This document shows positions 52,322 to 61,171 of a stretch of DNA of 64,000 nt, one piece after another (within the stretch, counting starts at the first letter, position 1; each line of letters opens with the position of its first letter). Under the pieces are notes generated by a model. The model was not told the DNA's origin and did not search any database. It worked only from the letters and a program-made list of their open reading frames with translations. The stretch is from Salinibacterium sp. Lineage in GTDB: Bacteria; Actinomycetota; Actinomycetes; Actinomycetales; Microbacteriaceae. The translations under genes were made by a program, and so were the position numbers. The stretch is taken from NCBI GenBank assembly GCA_025351795.1, contig JANXVG010000026.1, forward strand, positions 1 through 64,000. Reading direction: 5' to 3'.

Positions 52322-54188
52322 GGCTGCCTTCGAGAGCGCTGTCGAGCTGGATCGCGGCAGGCTCGACGAGGGTGCTCCGATCAAGGATGGTGACAGTGCC
52401 GTTGTTCCCGTCGACCCGCAGCCACTGGCCGGTCGTGATTTCTGCCGAAGCGGTTCCGGTCCCGGTGACCGCCGGCATCCCATATTCCCGGCAGACGATG
52501 GCCGCGTGGCTCATCATGCCGCCAATATCAGTGACGGTAGCGCGGATCTTGCCGAAGATGGGCCCCCACGAGGGCGCCGTGACCGGTGCGACGAGGATGT
52601 CGCCGTCGCGCACCTCCGATAACTGGTCGGAGCTGCTGATAACGCGGGCTGGCCCTTCGGCCACACCACTGGATGCGGCCATACCTCGCCAGGTGCCTTC
52701 CGGCGCATCGGAATCGCCGAGCCAGTTCTTGATCTGGTCGCTGGTGATGCCCCAGAGCATGAGGGTGAACGGTTCGGTGATGACTGCCGGTGGTGTGTTC
52801 AATGCCGGCTGCGGGCGCTCGGCCGACAATGCGTCGACGATGATGCGGCGTCTGGCCACCTCGGCGGGCCAGTAGTTCGGACCGATCGCCGGGGCTCCAA
52901 CGGCCCATCCGGTCACGTAGTCGAACAGTGCCTCGCGCACTTCGTCGCGGCGCAGGTAGAACATGTCGCTGGCTTCGGGCCAGAAGCCCGCTTCGTGGAG
53001 CATCGCCGACAGTTGACGGGCCTTGCGCCAGAACACGCCCATGGTCCAGTGCTCGATGTAGAAGTTGTGGTTCTCGACGTACGGGTAAACCTGACGGGCC
53101 AGCCCGAGCTTGCCCTGAAATGCCTCGAGCTGTTCTGGGCTGAGCAGCTCAGAGTATTCGTCGGTGATGCGGTCACGCTCGACGACGAGTTCGGCAACCG
53201 GGCGGTCGATGTTGTGACCGTTCTGCAGGCGCGCGATGTAGTCCTTGATGTAGCCAAGCGGCAGCTCGAGGTGATCCATCCAGTACTTGTCGTGCGCGTA
53301 GAACCCGTTTCCGACGGTGAAGTTAAACCAGGGGTCCTGGGCTTCGGTCCAGGCCGCGAGCCACTGGGCACCATTGGTGGCCGCACCGATCGAAGCGAGG
53401 GTCGCTGTCGGGTCTTCCGTGTTGCCGAAATGACCGGTGAGCCCCAGCTCGACGGCCAGTTTGGCGAGCTTCTTGAGTTCGTCATCCGGTCGGAAGAGTT
53501 CCATGTCTACGCCCTGCACCATTTTGGCGACGGCCTGGTCGGGAATTCCGGGGAAAACCTCTTTGCAGAAGGTGAAGAAGTCGAGGTAGGCCACGTAGCC
53601 CAAATTGAGAAACTCGAAGTGGTACTGCCAGGCACGGTAGGTCAGCGAGATCAGCTTGTCAAAGTTGGCGAGAAGATCGTTGTTCGGGCCGGTGCCCTTG
53701 CCGCTCGTGACATCTTCGAGCGGCACGGCGTCGGGGAGAGCCGTGAAGGACAGCTCGTTGAGCTCGTCAATGGTGCCGCGGATCTTACCCTGCCACTGCT
53801 GGAGCAGGGTGTCCCAGTTCTGAAAGTAGTGGCCGGCGCGTTCCATGAACTGCGGAACGCGAGCCCCGATCTCCTCCTCGGGAACACCGACCGGGGACAT
53901 GAAGACGTAGCCGTTGTGAATGCGGAATTCAATGCCGTTGGCGGGCGGGATCAGCAGGTGGCGGGAGTTGTACTGGCCCAGGCAGGAAACCGCGAACTCG
54001 AAACCGATGGTTTCAAACGGCTTGGTCACGGTGGGCCAGTGTTGGCTATCGCAGAACCAGAACTTGGCTTCCTCAACCTCGCGGAGGTTGTCCTGGAACA
54101 CCAGATTATAGGCGTACAGGTCCTTCCAGCCGTCGGCTGCGGGGGCAGGTTTTTGATTGTAGGGGCTGGGAAATGACTTCTCTGTCAC
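52314..54188 (-). CDS. creH: Aryl-phosphate synthase large subunit with PEP-utiliser phosphohistidine domain, CreH-like
   Basis: Protein of 624 aa. Its C terminus is the swivelling phosphohistidine domain of PEP synthases (DIGGMMSHAAIVCREYGMPA, with the His that would carry phosphate). The long N-terminal part has no ATP-grasp signature and probably binds the phenol. Size and partner match PpsA of Thauera phenylphosphate synthase and CreH of C. glutamicum. With the next protein it should phosphorylate 4-cresol using ATP. GTG at 54188 was chosen because conserved sequence (TEKSFPSPYNQKP) starts there. Confidence 0.83.
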   Translation of the reverse strand: MTEKSFPSPYNQKPAPAADGWKDLYAYNLVFQDNLREVEEAKFWFCDSQHWPTVTKPFETIGFEFAVSCLGQYNSRHLLIPPANGIEFRIHNGYVFMSPVGVPEEEIGARVPQFMERAGHYFQNWDTLLQQWQGKIRGTIDELNELSFTALPDAVPLEDVTSGKGTGPNNDLLANFDKLISLTYRAWQYHFEFLNLGYVAYLDFFTFCKEVFPGIPDQAVAKMVQGVDMELFRPDDELKKLAKLAVELGLTGHFGNTEDPTATLASIGAATNGAQWLAAWTEAQDPWFNFTVGNGFYAHDKYWMDHLELPLGYIKDYIARLQNGHNIDRPVAELVVERDRITDEYSELLSPEQLEAFQGKLGLARQVYPYVENHNFYIEHWTMGVFWRKARQLSAMLHEAGFWPEASDMFYLRRDEVREALFDYVTGWAVGAPAIGPNYWPAEVARRRIIVDALSAERPQPALNTPPAVITEPFTLMLWGITSDQIKNWLGDSDAPEGTWRGMAASSGVAEGPARVISSSDQLSEVRDGDILVAPVTAPSWGPIFGKIRATVTDIGGMMSHAAIVCREYGMPAVTGTGTASAEITTGQWLRVDGNNGTVTILDRSTLVEPAAIQLDSALEGSHA

Positions 54189-54222
54189 AGTGTTCAACCG
54201 TTCTTTCGTGGGTGGTAAGTTC

Positions 54223-55302
54223 CTAGGCCTTGCCGGCCTGGGACATGAGGGATCTGGTGATACTTTCAATGCCGAAACCGGCTGAGCTCAGGGGGATGGA
54301 TCCGGTGGCCGTCGAGGAGAAGACGGTCTCAGGGCGGGACTGGAGCAGCAGCAGGTTTTCACCGTCTGGCAGGTCGGCATCCAGCGCCCATTCAATGTCC
54401 TGCGGGGTCTTGAAGTGCTTCTCCGCCTTCTTGGCGATGGTCGCAATCGCGGTGATTTCGAGATCGCTGATGCAGCGCTCTGCCCGCCGCTGCACCGACA
54501 CCTCATGCTCCACCAGGGACTTGTTGCCGACGTTTGGCACCAGTTCGGCGTGCTTATCGCCCAGGGTCTGCCTGACGACCATGAGCATGACCTTGTCCAC
54601 CGTAATGTTGTCGGGGGTTACCTGCCCGGAGACGACCAGTTCACCGAGGCCGTAGGACGCCTCGATGACAATCTTGGAACGGTCACCCGTGGTCGGGTCC
54701 ATCGTGATAGCGACGCCAGCGACCCGGGCATTGACCATCTTCTGCACCGCAACGGCCATCGAGAGTCCCTCATTGGGGATGTTGTTCTTCAACCGGTAGG
54801 TGATCGCGCGCGAAGTATAGAGCGAGGCCCAGCAGGCACGGATGTGCTCGGTCACGTCCTTCACGCCAATGAGCCACAGATAGGTGTCCTGCTGACCAGC
54901 GAAACTGGCATCGGGCAGGTCCTCTGCTGTGGCGGAGGAGCGCACGGCCACCGGCACCGGTGACGCAAAACGGGCCTGTAAGGCGTTGTAGGCAGCCGTG
55001 GTGATCTCGCGCAGTTCGGCCGGAACCGGGCGGGAGGTGATCTCGAAGCGCAGTTGCTCCGATACCCGGTCAACAGCCGCGACGTCATCCGCGTCGAGCC
55101 CCTGTAACAGGTTGTGGATGTCTTGGGCGATTCCCGCTTCAGCGATGAAGGCGTCGTAGGCGGCGGTCGTGATCGCAAAGCCGGGAGGGACCGGCATCCC
55201 GGCCGCCGTCATCGCCACCAACGAGGCGCATTTGCCGCCGAGAAGTTCGTGCTCCGGCGCGGTACCGTCATCGAAAAACTGTATAAAGGGTGCGTGAGCC
55301 AT
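54223..55302 (-). CDS. creI: Aryl-phosphate synthase ATP-binding subunit, CreI-like
   Basis: PEP-synthase/PPDK N-terminal ATP-binding domain protein (359 aa). Visible are LGGKCASLVAMTAAGMPVPPGF, VRSSATAEDLPDASFAGQQ and ALDADLPDGENLLLLQSRPE, typical of this fold. It lacks the phosphohistidine domain, which lies in the adjacent subunit, the same split as in phenylphosphate synthase (about 70 and 40 kDa). It would make the phosphoenzyme used to phosphorylate the phenol. The ATG at 55302 lies 2 bases after the P450 stop. Confidence 0.85.
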   Translation of the reverse strand: MAHAPFIQFFDDGTAPEHELLGGKCASLVAMTAAGMPVPPGFAITTAAYDAFIAEAGIAQDIHNLLQGLDADDVAAVDRVSEQLRFEITSRPVPAELREITTAAYNALQARFASPVPVAVRSSATAEDLPDASFAGQQDTYLWLIGVKDVTEHIRACWASLYTSRAITYRLKNNIPNEGLSMAVAVQKMVNARVAGVAITMDPTTGDRSKIVIEASYGLGELVVSGQVTPDNITVDKVMLMVVRQTLGDKHAELVPNVGNKSLVEHEVSVQRRAERCISDLEITAIATIAKKAEKHFKTPQDIEWALDADLPDGENLLLLQSRPETVFSSTATGSIPLSSAGFGIESITRSLMSQAGKA

Positions 55303-55304
55303 CT

Positions 55305-56588
55305 CTAGGCCTCCCAGGTGACGGGCACCGACGTTGGCGCCCTGAATGACAGGTTTTCACCGAAGGCGATCGTTTCGGGATTGATGAGACGCAGCTGCGG
55401 GGCCGCCTTGATGGTCTCTTCCACGACAATCTTGTCCTGCATTTTTGCGAGCATATTGCCGAGGCAATAGTGAATGCCGAAGCCGAAGGACAGGTGGTTG
55501 CGGGCGTTCGGCCGGTTGAGGTCGAATACCTCCGGCTCCTCGAAGATCTCAGGGTCACGGTTGGCCGAACCCATCAGCAACAGGATGTTGGCTCCCTGGG
55601 GGATCGCGGTGCCGGCGATCTCGGTATCGACGAGCGCCTTGCGCCGCCACCCGACGATCGAGGGACTGAACCGCAACGTCTCCTCAACGGCGGCGGGAAT
55701 GCGACTGGGATCCGCAACCAATTGCTGCCACTGCTGCGGGTGGCTGAGCAGCACCCGGATCGTGTTGGAGATCAACGTGGTGGTGGTCTCATGACCAGCG
55801 AAGAGCAAGCTGTAACACACTGAGGCAATCTCGTGGTCGGAAATTTCTGCTCCGACACCCTGAACCCTGACGAGGTCGGCAACCAGATTGTCGCCGCCCA
55901 GCGAGTGCGCATCTGCGACCAGCCGCAGGCATTCATTCCAGTAGTCCACCAGATTATGCGCGTGTGGGATCTGCTCCTCGTCGGAGAGGTCTCCCCACGT
56001 CATTGCCGCGCGGGAGTCCGACCACTTCTTGTAGGTCGGCACCATCTCCGGTCCGACGCCGAGAAGACCGAGGATCGTTACCGTGGGGATGTCGACGGCG
56101 ACATCCGCAAGGAAGTCCCCCATGGCATCCGGGTGTGCCAGCATCTGTGCAAGCAATCGGGCCGTGTGCTCGCGGATGGTCGGTTCCAGAGCCTTGTAGC
56201 GGCGCGGCGTGAACTCTTTCTGCACGATGCTGCGCATGCGGGTGTGCTCCGGTGGGATCCGCGCCGAGAGGCCGGAATACGCCGTGAAGCCACCATCGTT
56301 CATGATCTTCAGCGCCGCTGCACTGCGCGCTCGCACTGGTGCCTGCGCATTCTCGCTGCTAAACGTTTGCCAGTCGTCGAAGACCGCCTTGATGTCGCCG
56401 TAACGAGAGACGATGTAGTAGTTGATCCGTTCGTCGAACATGACCGGCGCGTTTTCGCGCAACGCCGCATATGACGGGAACGGATCGTTCATCTCGAACG
56501 GTTCGAAGCCATGGTGGTTCACCGGGCACTGTCCGGCTGCGGCATCCGCTGAATGAGCGGAACCTGCTGTCGTCGTCGAAGCGGTCAC
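55305..56588 (-). CDS. creJ: Cytochrome P450, CreJ-like
   Basis: Soluble bacterial P450 of 427 aa. The haem-binding Cys loop is SFGFGIHYCLGNMLA, the I-helix oxygen-activation motif AGHETTTT and the K-helix ExxR in EETLRF. Its redox partners are encoded in the same operon. C. glutamicum CreJ hydroxylates and further oxidises the methyl group of 4-cresol only after the phenol has been phosphorylated, and the identical gene order suggests the same here. GTG at 56588 has AAGGAG 6 bases ahead. It is the first gene of the operon. Confidence 0.87.
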   Translation of the reverse strand: MTASTTTAGSAHSADAAAGQCPVNHHGFEPFEMNDPFPSYAALRENAPVMFDERINYYIVSRYGDIKAVFDDWQTFSSENAQAPVRARSAAALKIMNDGGFTAYSGLSARIPPEHTRMRSIVQKEFTPRRYKALEPTIREHTARLLAQMLAHPDAMGDFLADVAVDIPTVTILGLLGVGPEMVPTYKKWSDSRAAMTWGDLSDEEQIPHAHNLVDYWNECLRLVADAHSLGGDNLVADLVRVQGVGAEISDHEIASVCYSLLFAGHETTTTLISNTIRVLLSHPQQWQQLVADPSRIPAAVEETLRFSPSIVGWRRKALVDTEIAGTAIPQGANILLLMGSANRDPEIFEEPEVFDLNRPNARNHLSFGFGIHYCLGNMLAKMQDKIVVEETIKAAPQLRLINPETIAFGENLSFRAPTSVPVTWEA

Positions 56589-56670
56589 GAGATGCTCCTT
56601 GGTCGTTGTCCCACGACCGCGTGGAACTAGGTCTATCTAAAGCGCCCGAGCCCACAAAGCAATCTGCGTG

Positions 56671-56685
56671 TCCCACTGGGTGGAA
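56671..56685. promoter_or_regulatory. Candidate IclR operator upstream of the cre-like operon
   Basis: TCCCACTGGGTGGAA, matching TTTCACTGAGTGGAA upstream of pobA in 12 of 15 positions; both are near-palindromes about CACTG/AGTGG. It lies 83 bases before the P450 start and just after the IclR gene's stop. Confidence 0.45.
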
Positions 56686-56690
56686 GTGAC

Positions 56691-57497
56691 TTACGAACCG
56701 GTCAGCTTTCGGGTTCGGGCAGCGGATTGCAAAGTTGACAGGGGAATGTGAGCTATTCCCGCTCCAATCCGTCGGGCCGTGCCGAGCAGGATCGGCAGAT
56801 TCCGCTCGAGCTGATGGGCCCTCGAGATCGGCAAAACTACTCCAAGGCCCCCGAAAATGCGACCGTCACCCTGAAATACCGGCACTGCCAGGGAGCAGGA
56901 GCCGAGCCGAACCTCCTCAGAGGTGAGCGCAAAACCCTGGACCCTGATTTTTTCGAGCTCGCGGTAGAGCTGATGAGGGTCGGTCGTGGTGTGTTCAGTG
57001 CGCCGTTGAAGTGTTCCACCGAGGGCCGCATCGCGCACCCAGTCTTCTTCGAACGCGAGAATCACTTTGCCGACCGCTGTCGCATGCAGAGGAAGCCGGC
57101 CGCCGACACGGGCCGCCTGGGGCACACGCCGCGTGCCATAGACCCGATCGATATAGAGCACTTCGACCCCGTCGCGGATGGCAATGTGCACGGTCTCGTT
57201 GGTGAGCCCAAACAGGTCTTGAAGGTAGGGACGCGCAACCTCGCGCAGCGCTCGGCCCGCATGCTGGCCGAGCTCCCAGAGCCGCACGCCGATTTGATAT
57301 CGACCCCTGGCATCCCGCTGCACGGCGCCCCACTCCTCGAGCTCGCCCAGCAGACGATGCACGGTGCTCTGGGGCAGCCCGCTCTCTTCGCTGATCTCCG
57401 ACAGCGACCTCGCTGATGCACTTCGTTCGAAGACCGCAAGAATACTGAGGACCCGGGCCGTGACCGATTGTCCTGGAGCCGTTGTCCGACCTGCCAT
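56691..57497 (-). CDS. IclR-family regulator, next to the cre-like operon
   Basis: Regulator of 268 aa with the IclR layout: an N-terminal winged helix (ARSLSEISEESGLPQSTVHRLL) and a C-terminal ligand domain (VGGRLPLHATAVGKVILAF; VRLGSCSLAVPVFQG). It is transcribed toward the cre-like operon, ending 102 bases before it. An inverted repeat (57538-57557) before its start may be its own operator. ATG at 57497 was chosen because AGGGGGC precedes it. An effector such as 4-cresol or 4-hydroxybenzoate is plausible but not shown. Confidence 0.87.
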   Translation of the reverse strand: MAGRTTAPGQSVTARVLSILAVFERSASARSLSEISEESGLPQSTVHRLLGELEEWGAVQRDARGRYQIGVRLWELGQHAGRALREVARPYLQDLFGLTNETVHIAIRDGVEVLYIDRVYGTRRVPQAARVGGRLPLHATAVGKVILAFEEDWVRDAALGGTLQRRTEHTTTDPHQLYRELEKIRVQGFALTSEEVRLGSCSLAVPVFQGDGRIFGGLGVVLPISRAHQLERNLPILLGTARRIGAGIAHIPLSTLQSAARTRKLTGS

Positions 57498-57537
57498 ATT
57501 GCCCCCTGGGCGTGAACCCACCGATGGCCACTGGTAC

Positions 57538-57557
57538 CGGTTCGGCGTGGTGAACCG
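57538..57557. promoter_or_regulatory. Inverted repeat between the two IclR genes
   Basis: CGGTTC (57538-57543) and GAACCG (57552-57557) flank 8 bases, 41 bases upstream of the minus-strand IclR start. A possible operator for one or both divergent regulators. Confidence 0.35.
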
Positions 57558-57696
57558 AGAATACCAACCTGGTCGGGATAAAAGCGCATGGTGCACGGTT
57601 CTCAAAGGCAGGACGCCTACTCAGACGATTCTCCGGCCTGCAGGCCGGCTCTGGTGATCACAGCCAGTCCACCGAGTGCGAGTAGCGTGGTGAGCG

Positions 57697-58509
57697 ATGT
57701 CAGGGAAGCCAGCGCAGGCGAGGGATCCCGGCGGCGCGCCGGCGTCACCGGTCGATGATCGTTCGCTGGCCGCCAGGCTGTTCGCTATTCTCGACGCCTT
57801 CACGGCACCCGCCACGGCCACCTCGCTGAGCCTCACCGTCATTGCGGAACGCTCCGGCATTCCGCTGTCGACCGCGCACCGACTTGTCGCAGAGTGGGTG
57901 AAGTGGGGCGGCCTCAGTCGGCAAGACGATGGGCGTTATACCCTAGGGATGCGACTGTGGGAGGTCGGCGTACAGACGCCGACGGCGCGCAACCTGCGGA
58001 CGATCGCGCTGCCCTACCTCGAGGACCTGTACGAGACCACGCGCGAGCATGTACACCTAGCCATCCTCGACGGGCACGACGCTCTTTACGTCGAGAAACT
58101 GTCTGGTCACCACGCGGTACGTGTCATCTCGCACGTCGGCGGTCGCCTTCCGCTGCATTCCACCGGAGTAGGTCTCGTTCTGCTCGCGTATGCTCCCCAC
58201 GACGTCATCGACGGCTACTTGTCGACCGCACTTAAACGGTTCCTTCCGAAAACCGTGACGTCACCCGCCGAATTGCGCGGGCGTCTCGCCGGCATCCGTG
58301 CGCACGGGATCGCTCATATGTCCGAGGAAATGACGGCCGGCTCCAGTTCCATCGCAGCGCCCATCCGCGACCGTACCGGGCGGGTAGTGGCGGCAGTGTC
58401 AATCGTGACGCGCACCGCCCCCGTGCCGACGAACGTGCACGAACAGGCCGTGCGGATCGCCGCCCAGGGAGTCAGTCGAGCTCTCGGCTACCGACGCTCG
58501 TCATTCTAA
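57697..58509 (+). CDS. IclR-family regulator, next to the pob/pca operon
   Basis: Second IclR protein (270 aa): winged helix LSLTVIAERSGIPLSTAHRLV, linker, and ligand-binding domain (GGRLPLHSTGVGLVLLAYA; EMTAGSSSIAAPIRDRTGR). It diverges from the first IclR gene and lies about 100 bases before pobA in the same direction. Regulators of this family (PobR, PcaU, PcaR) commonly control 4-hydroxybenzoate and protocatechuate genes. ATG at 57697 was chosen. The two IclR proteins are clearly different in sequence. Confidence 0.87.
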   Translation: MSGKPAQARDPGGAPASPVDDRSLAARLFAILDAFTAPATATSLSLTVIAERSGIPLSTAHRLVAEWVKWGGLSRQDDGRYTLGMRLWEVGVQTPTARNLRTIALPYLEDLYETTREHVHLAILDGHDALYVEKLSGHHAVRVISHVGGRLPLHSTGVGLVLLAYAPHDVIDGYLSTALKRFLPKTVTSPAELRGRLAGIRAHGIAHMSEEMTAGSSSIAAPIRDRTGRVVAAVSIVTRTAPVPTNVHEQAVRIAAQGVSRALGYRRSSF

Positions 58510-58524
58510 AAAACCTCTCAAATC

Positions 58525-58540
58525 TTTCACTGAGTGGAAA
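58525..58540. promoter_or_regulatory. Candidate IclR operator upstream of pobA
   Basis: TTTCACTGAGTGGAAA is an imperfect palindrome about a central G, 70 bases before the pobA start. Its core recurs at 56671-56685 before the cre-like operon. Confidence 0.5.
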
Positions 58541-58609
58541 TGCCTGCCCGCAGGTCGGTCCGGCCCCGCACACTGATGCAACGCCCTATCACCGCAGCTA
58601 GGAGAGCCT

Positions 58610-59791
58610 GTGTCCCACGAAACCACTCGCGTTGCCATCATTGGCGCTGGTCCGGCCGGCCTTCTCCTTAGTTGGGCACTGCGCGATGCCGGAATTTCGT
58701 CCATCGTCGTCGAAAATCGGTCGCAGGAGTACGTGCTCGCCCGCATCCGTGCTGGCGTACTCGAACAGGGCTCGGTCGAGGCGCTCACTCACCTCGGTCT
58801 TGGTGAGCGCCTCGCCACCGAGGGTCTGGTGCACGACGGCATCTATCTTCAGTTCGCGGGCGAACGCCACCGCATCGACTTCACCGAACTCATCGGTCGC
58901 ACCGTCACCGTGTATGGCCAGCAAGAGGTCGTCAAAGACCTCATCGCGGCGCACACCGCTGCTAATTCGACAATTTATTACGAGTCGGCGGATGTCGCTG
59001 TGCACGACCTAGACACGAAGAACCCTCGCGTCAGCTTCACCCATGACGGTCAGGCACACGAGATTTCGGCGGACTTCATCGTGGGTGCGGACGGTTTTCA
59101 TGGCGTGTGCCGGGCATCCATCCCGACGACGGCCCTCGCTCTGTACGACCGTAGCTACCCGTTCGCCTGGCTCGGCATCCTTGCCGACGTCGCACCGTCA
59201 ACCGATGAACTGATCTACGCGCTGCACGAAGACGGTTTCGCCATGCACTCGATGCGGTCACACCACATCTCGCGGCTCTACCTGCAGGTTGACCCGACGG
59301 ATTCCATTGTGAACTGGTCGGATGAGCGCATCTGGAACGCGTTGCATACCCGGCTCGGTGTTCCCGGCTGGACCCTCTACGAAGGCACGATCACCGAGAA
59401 GTCCATCACGCCGATGCGCAGCTTTGTCGCCTCCCGCCTCTCCTACGGAAACCTTTTCCTCGTCGGCGATGCCGGGCACATCGTGCCACCCACCGGAGCA
59501 AAGGGCCTCAACTCTGCCATCTCCGACGTCACCCTCTTGGCCGCGGGACTTATCGCCCATTACTCGGGCGACGATGCCAAGCTGACCGGCTATAGCGAGC
59601 TGGCACTCGCCCGCCAGTGGCGTGCGCAGCAGTTCTCGCAGTGGATGACCGAGGTACTGCACCGCAACTCCACCGACGTGCAGTCGGCCGAGTTCGAGTA
59701 CCGCAGCCAGCTCGGTCGTCTGGACTATGTCACCCGGTCGCTGCACGCTCAGCGCGGGCTCGCCGAACAGTACACCGGGCTTCCCTTCTAG
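58610..59791 (+). CDS. pobA: 4-Hydroxybenzoate 3-monooxygenase
   Basis: FAD-dependent hydroxylase of 393 aa that turns 4-hydroxybenzoate into protocatechuate. Motifs are IIGAGPAGLLLSWAL (FAD), IVGADGFHGVCR (the DG motif, FAD and NAD(P)H) and LVGDAGHIVPPTGAKGLN (the GD motif and active-site region). RSQEYVLARIRAGVLEQG is the usual early block in PobA. GTG at 58610 was chosen as GGAG lies about 8 bases ahead. It is the first gene of a run of overlapping or nearly touching genes for the beta-ketoadipate pathway. Confidence 0.94.
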   Translation: MSHETTRVAIIGAGPAGLLLSWALRDAGISSIVVENRSQEYVLARIRAGVLEQGSVEALTHLGLGERLATEGLVHDGIYLQFAGERHRIDFTELIGRTVTVYGQQEVVKDLIAAHTAANSTIYYESADVAVHDLDTKNPRVSFTHDGQAHEISADFIVGADGFHGVCRASIPTTALALYDRSYPFAWLGILADVAPSTDELIYALHEDGFAMHSMRSHHISRLYLQVDPTDSIVNWSDERIWNALHTRLGVPGWTLYEGTITEKSITPMRSFVASRLSYGNLFLVGDAGHIVPPTGAKGLNSAISDVTLLAAGLIAHYSGDDAKLTGYSELALARQWRAQQFSQWMTEVLHRNSTDVQSAEFEYRSQLGRLDYVTRSLHAQRGLAEQYTGLPF

Positions 59792-59820
59792 GTCCCGGCT
59801 CCACGAGAGGAACCACCGTC

Positions 59821-60597
59821 ATGACTGAGCAGGCGTCCCAGGAAGAGATCTCGGCCGAGATCGAAGCGATTGAAGCGGAAGCGCGTCTCGACATCGCGCG
59901 CGGGAGCGCCGCAGAGTTGCATCCTCGCCGCAACTATCCGCCATACCGCAGCTCAGTGCTGCGGCACCCCACCCACGAACTCGTTCGAGTCGACCCGGAG
60001 GAAGTCGAGCGAGTTTCGCCGGCGTTCGGGCACACGGATGTCAACGTGCTGGAGAGCGACCTCACCATCCAGCACTCCGGTGAACCGCTCGGCGAGCGCA
60101 TTACGGTGTCTGGGCGCGTCCTCGACGGTGAAGCACGCCCGGTGCGTCACCAACTAGTCGAACTGTGGCAAGCCAACGCGGGAGGACGCTATGTGCATAA
60201 GCGCGACCAGCATCCTGCACCGCTTGATCCCAACTTCACGGGCGTCGGTCGCCTGATCACCGGCGACGATGGTGAGTATTCGTTCACCACGATCAAGCCG
60301 GGCCCCTACCCCTGGCGTAACCACCTCAACGCCTGGCGTCCGGCGCACATTCACTTCTCACTGTTTGGCACGGCTTTCACCCAGCGACTGATCACGCAGA
60401 TGTATTTCCCGGGCGATCCCCTGTTCGCGCTGGACCCGATCTACCAGTCGATCACCGACCCGGCCGCGCGTGCCCGACTGATCGGCAGCTATGACCACAG
60501 CCTGAGCGTGCCGGAGTTCTCGCTCGGTTACCGCTGGGATATCGTTTTGACCGGTCCCAAGTCCACCTGGATGGAGAGCGAAGAAGCTCATGCCTGA
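59821..60597 (+). CDS. pcaH: Protocatechuate 3,4-dioxygenase beta subunit
   Basis: Iron(III)-containing subunit of the intradiol dioxygenase that opens protocatechuate to 3-carboxy-cis,cis-muconate (258 aa). The iron ligands are in the segments KPGPYPWR (Tyr) and WRPAHIHFSLFG (two His), with another Tyr expected in GGRYVHKRDQH. ATG at 59821 has GAGAGGA ahead; an upstream frame start is inside pobA. Its end overlaps pcaG by 8 bases. Confidence 0.95.
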   Translation: MTEQASQEEISAEIEAIEAEARLDIARGSAAELHPRRNYPPYRSSVLRHPTHELVRVDPEEVERVSPAFGHTDVNVLESDLTIQHSGEPLGERITVSGRVLDGEARPVRHQLVELWQANAGGRYVHKRDQHPAPLDPNFTGVGRLITGDDGEYSFTTIKPGPYPWRNHLNAWRPAHIHFSLFGTAFTQRLITQMYFPGDPLFALDPIYQSITDPAARARLIGSYDHSLSVPEFSLGYRWDIVLTGPKSTWMESEEAHA

Positions 60598-61171
60598 TTT
60601 CGTACCGACTGATTTCGTGCAGACGCCCTCTCAAACCGTCGGACCGTTCTACGGCTTCGCGCTGCCGTACGAGAATGGATCGCAACTCGTGCCCGGTCAC
60701 CACCCGCACGCCATCCGTCTGCACGGAACGGTCACCGACGGTGCCGGGGTCGCCATTCCCGATGCGCTGCTCGAAATCTGGCAGGCCGACGAGAGCGGCG
60801 TTCTGGGCCATTCCCGTGGAAGTCTCGACCGCGATGGGTTCACATTCACCGGGTTCGGGCGCACCGCAGTTAACCTCGCCGGTCATTACACCTTCACTAC
60901 CGTGAAGCCCGGTGCGGTCTCTGGCGGGGCACCGTATGTGCTCGTCACGGTTTTCGCGCGCGGCCTCATCCACCACCTCTTCACCCGCGCGTATTTTCCG
61001 GAGGACGTCGAAGCCCACCAGACCGACACGGTGCTGTCTGCGGTGCCTCGGGAGCGCAGGGCGACCCTCGTCAGTGTGGCGGATGGTGTTGCGGGTGGTG
61101 CGGCGTCCTACCGATTCGACATCAGCCTGCAAGGTGCCGCAGAGACCGTGTTCCTGAACTTCGATGCCTGA
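60590..61171 (+). CDS. pcaG: Protocatechuate 3,4-dioxygenase alpha subunit
   Basis: Companion subunit without the iron site (193 aa). The start segment TPSQTVGPFYGFALPYENGS is typical, and LLEIWQADESGVLGH and ARGLIHHLFTRAYFPED match the fold shared with the beta subunit. It completes the active site at the subunit interface. It overlaps pcaH by 8 and pcaB by 8 bases, so the three are made together. Confidence 0.94.
   Translation: MPDFVPTDFVQTPSQTVGPFYGFALPYENGSQLVPGHHPHAIRLHGTVTDGAGVAIPDALLEIWQADESGVLGHSRGSLDRDGFTFTGFGRTAVNLAGHYTFTTVKPGAVSGGAPYVLVTVFARGLIHHLFTRAYFPEDVEAHQTDTVLSAVPRERRATLVSVADGVAGGAASYRFDISLQGAAETVFLNFDA

Noticed and set aside
52995-54176. 393-codon open frame opposite the creH-like gene
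   Set aside because: Antisense shadow of a protein with a conserved phosphohistidine motif; no ribosome binding site or recognisable domain.
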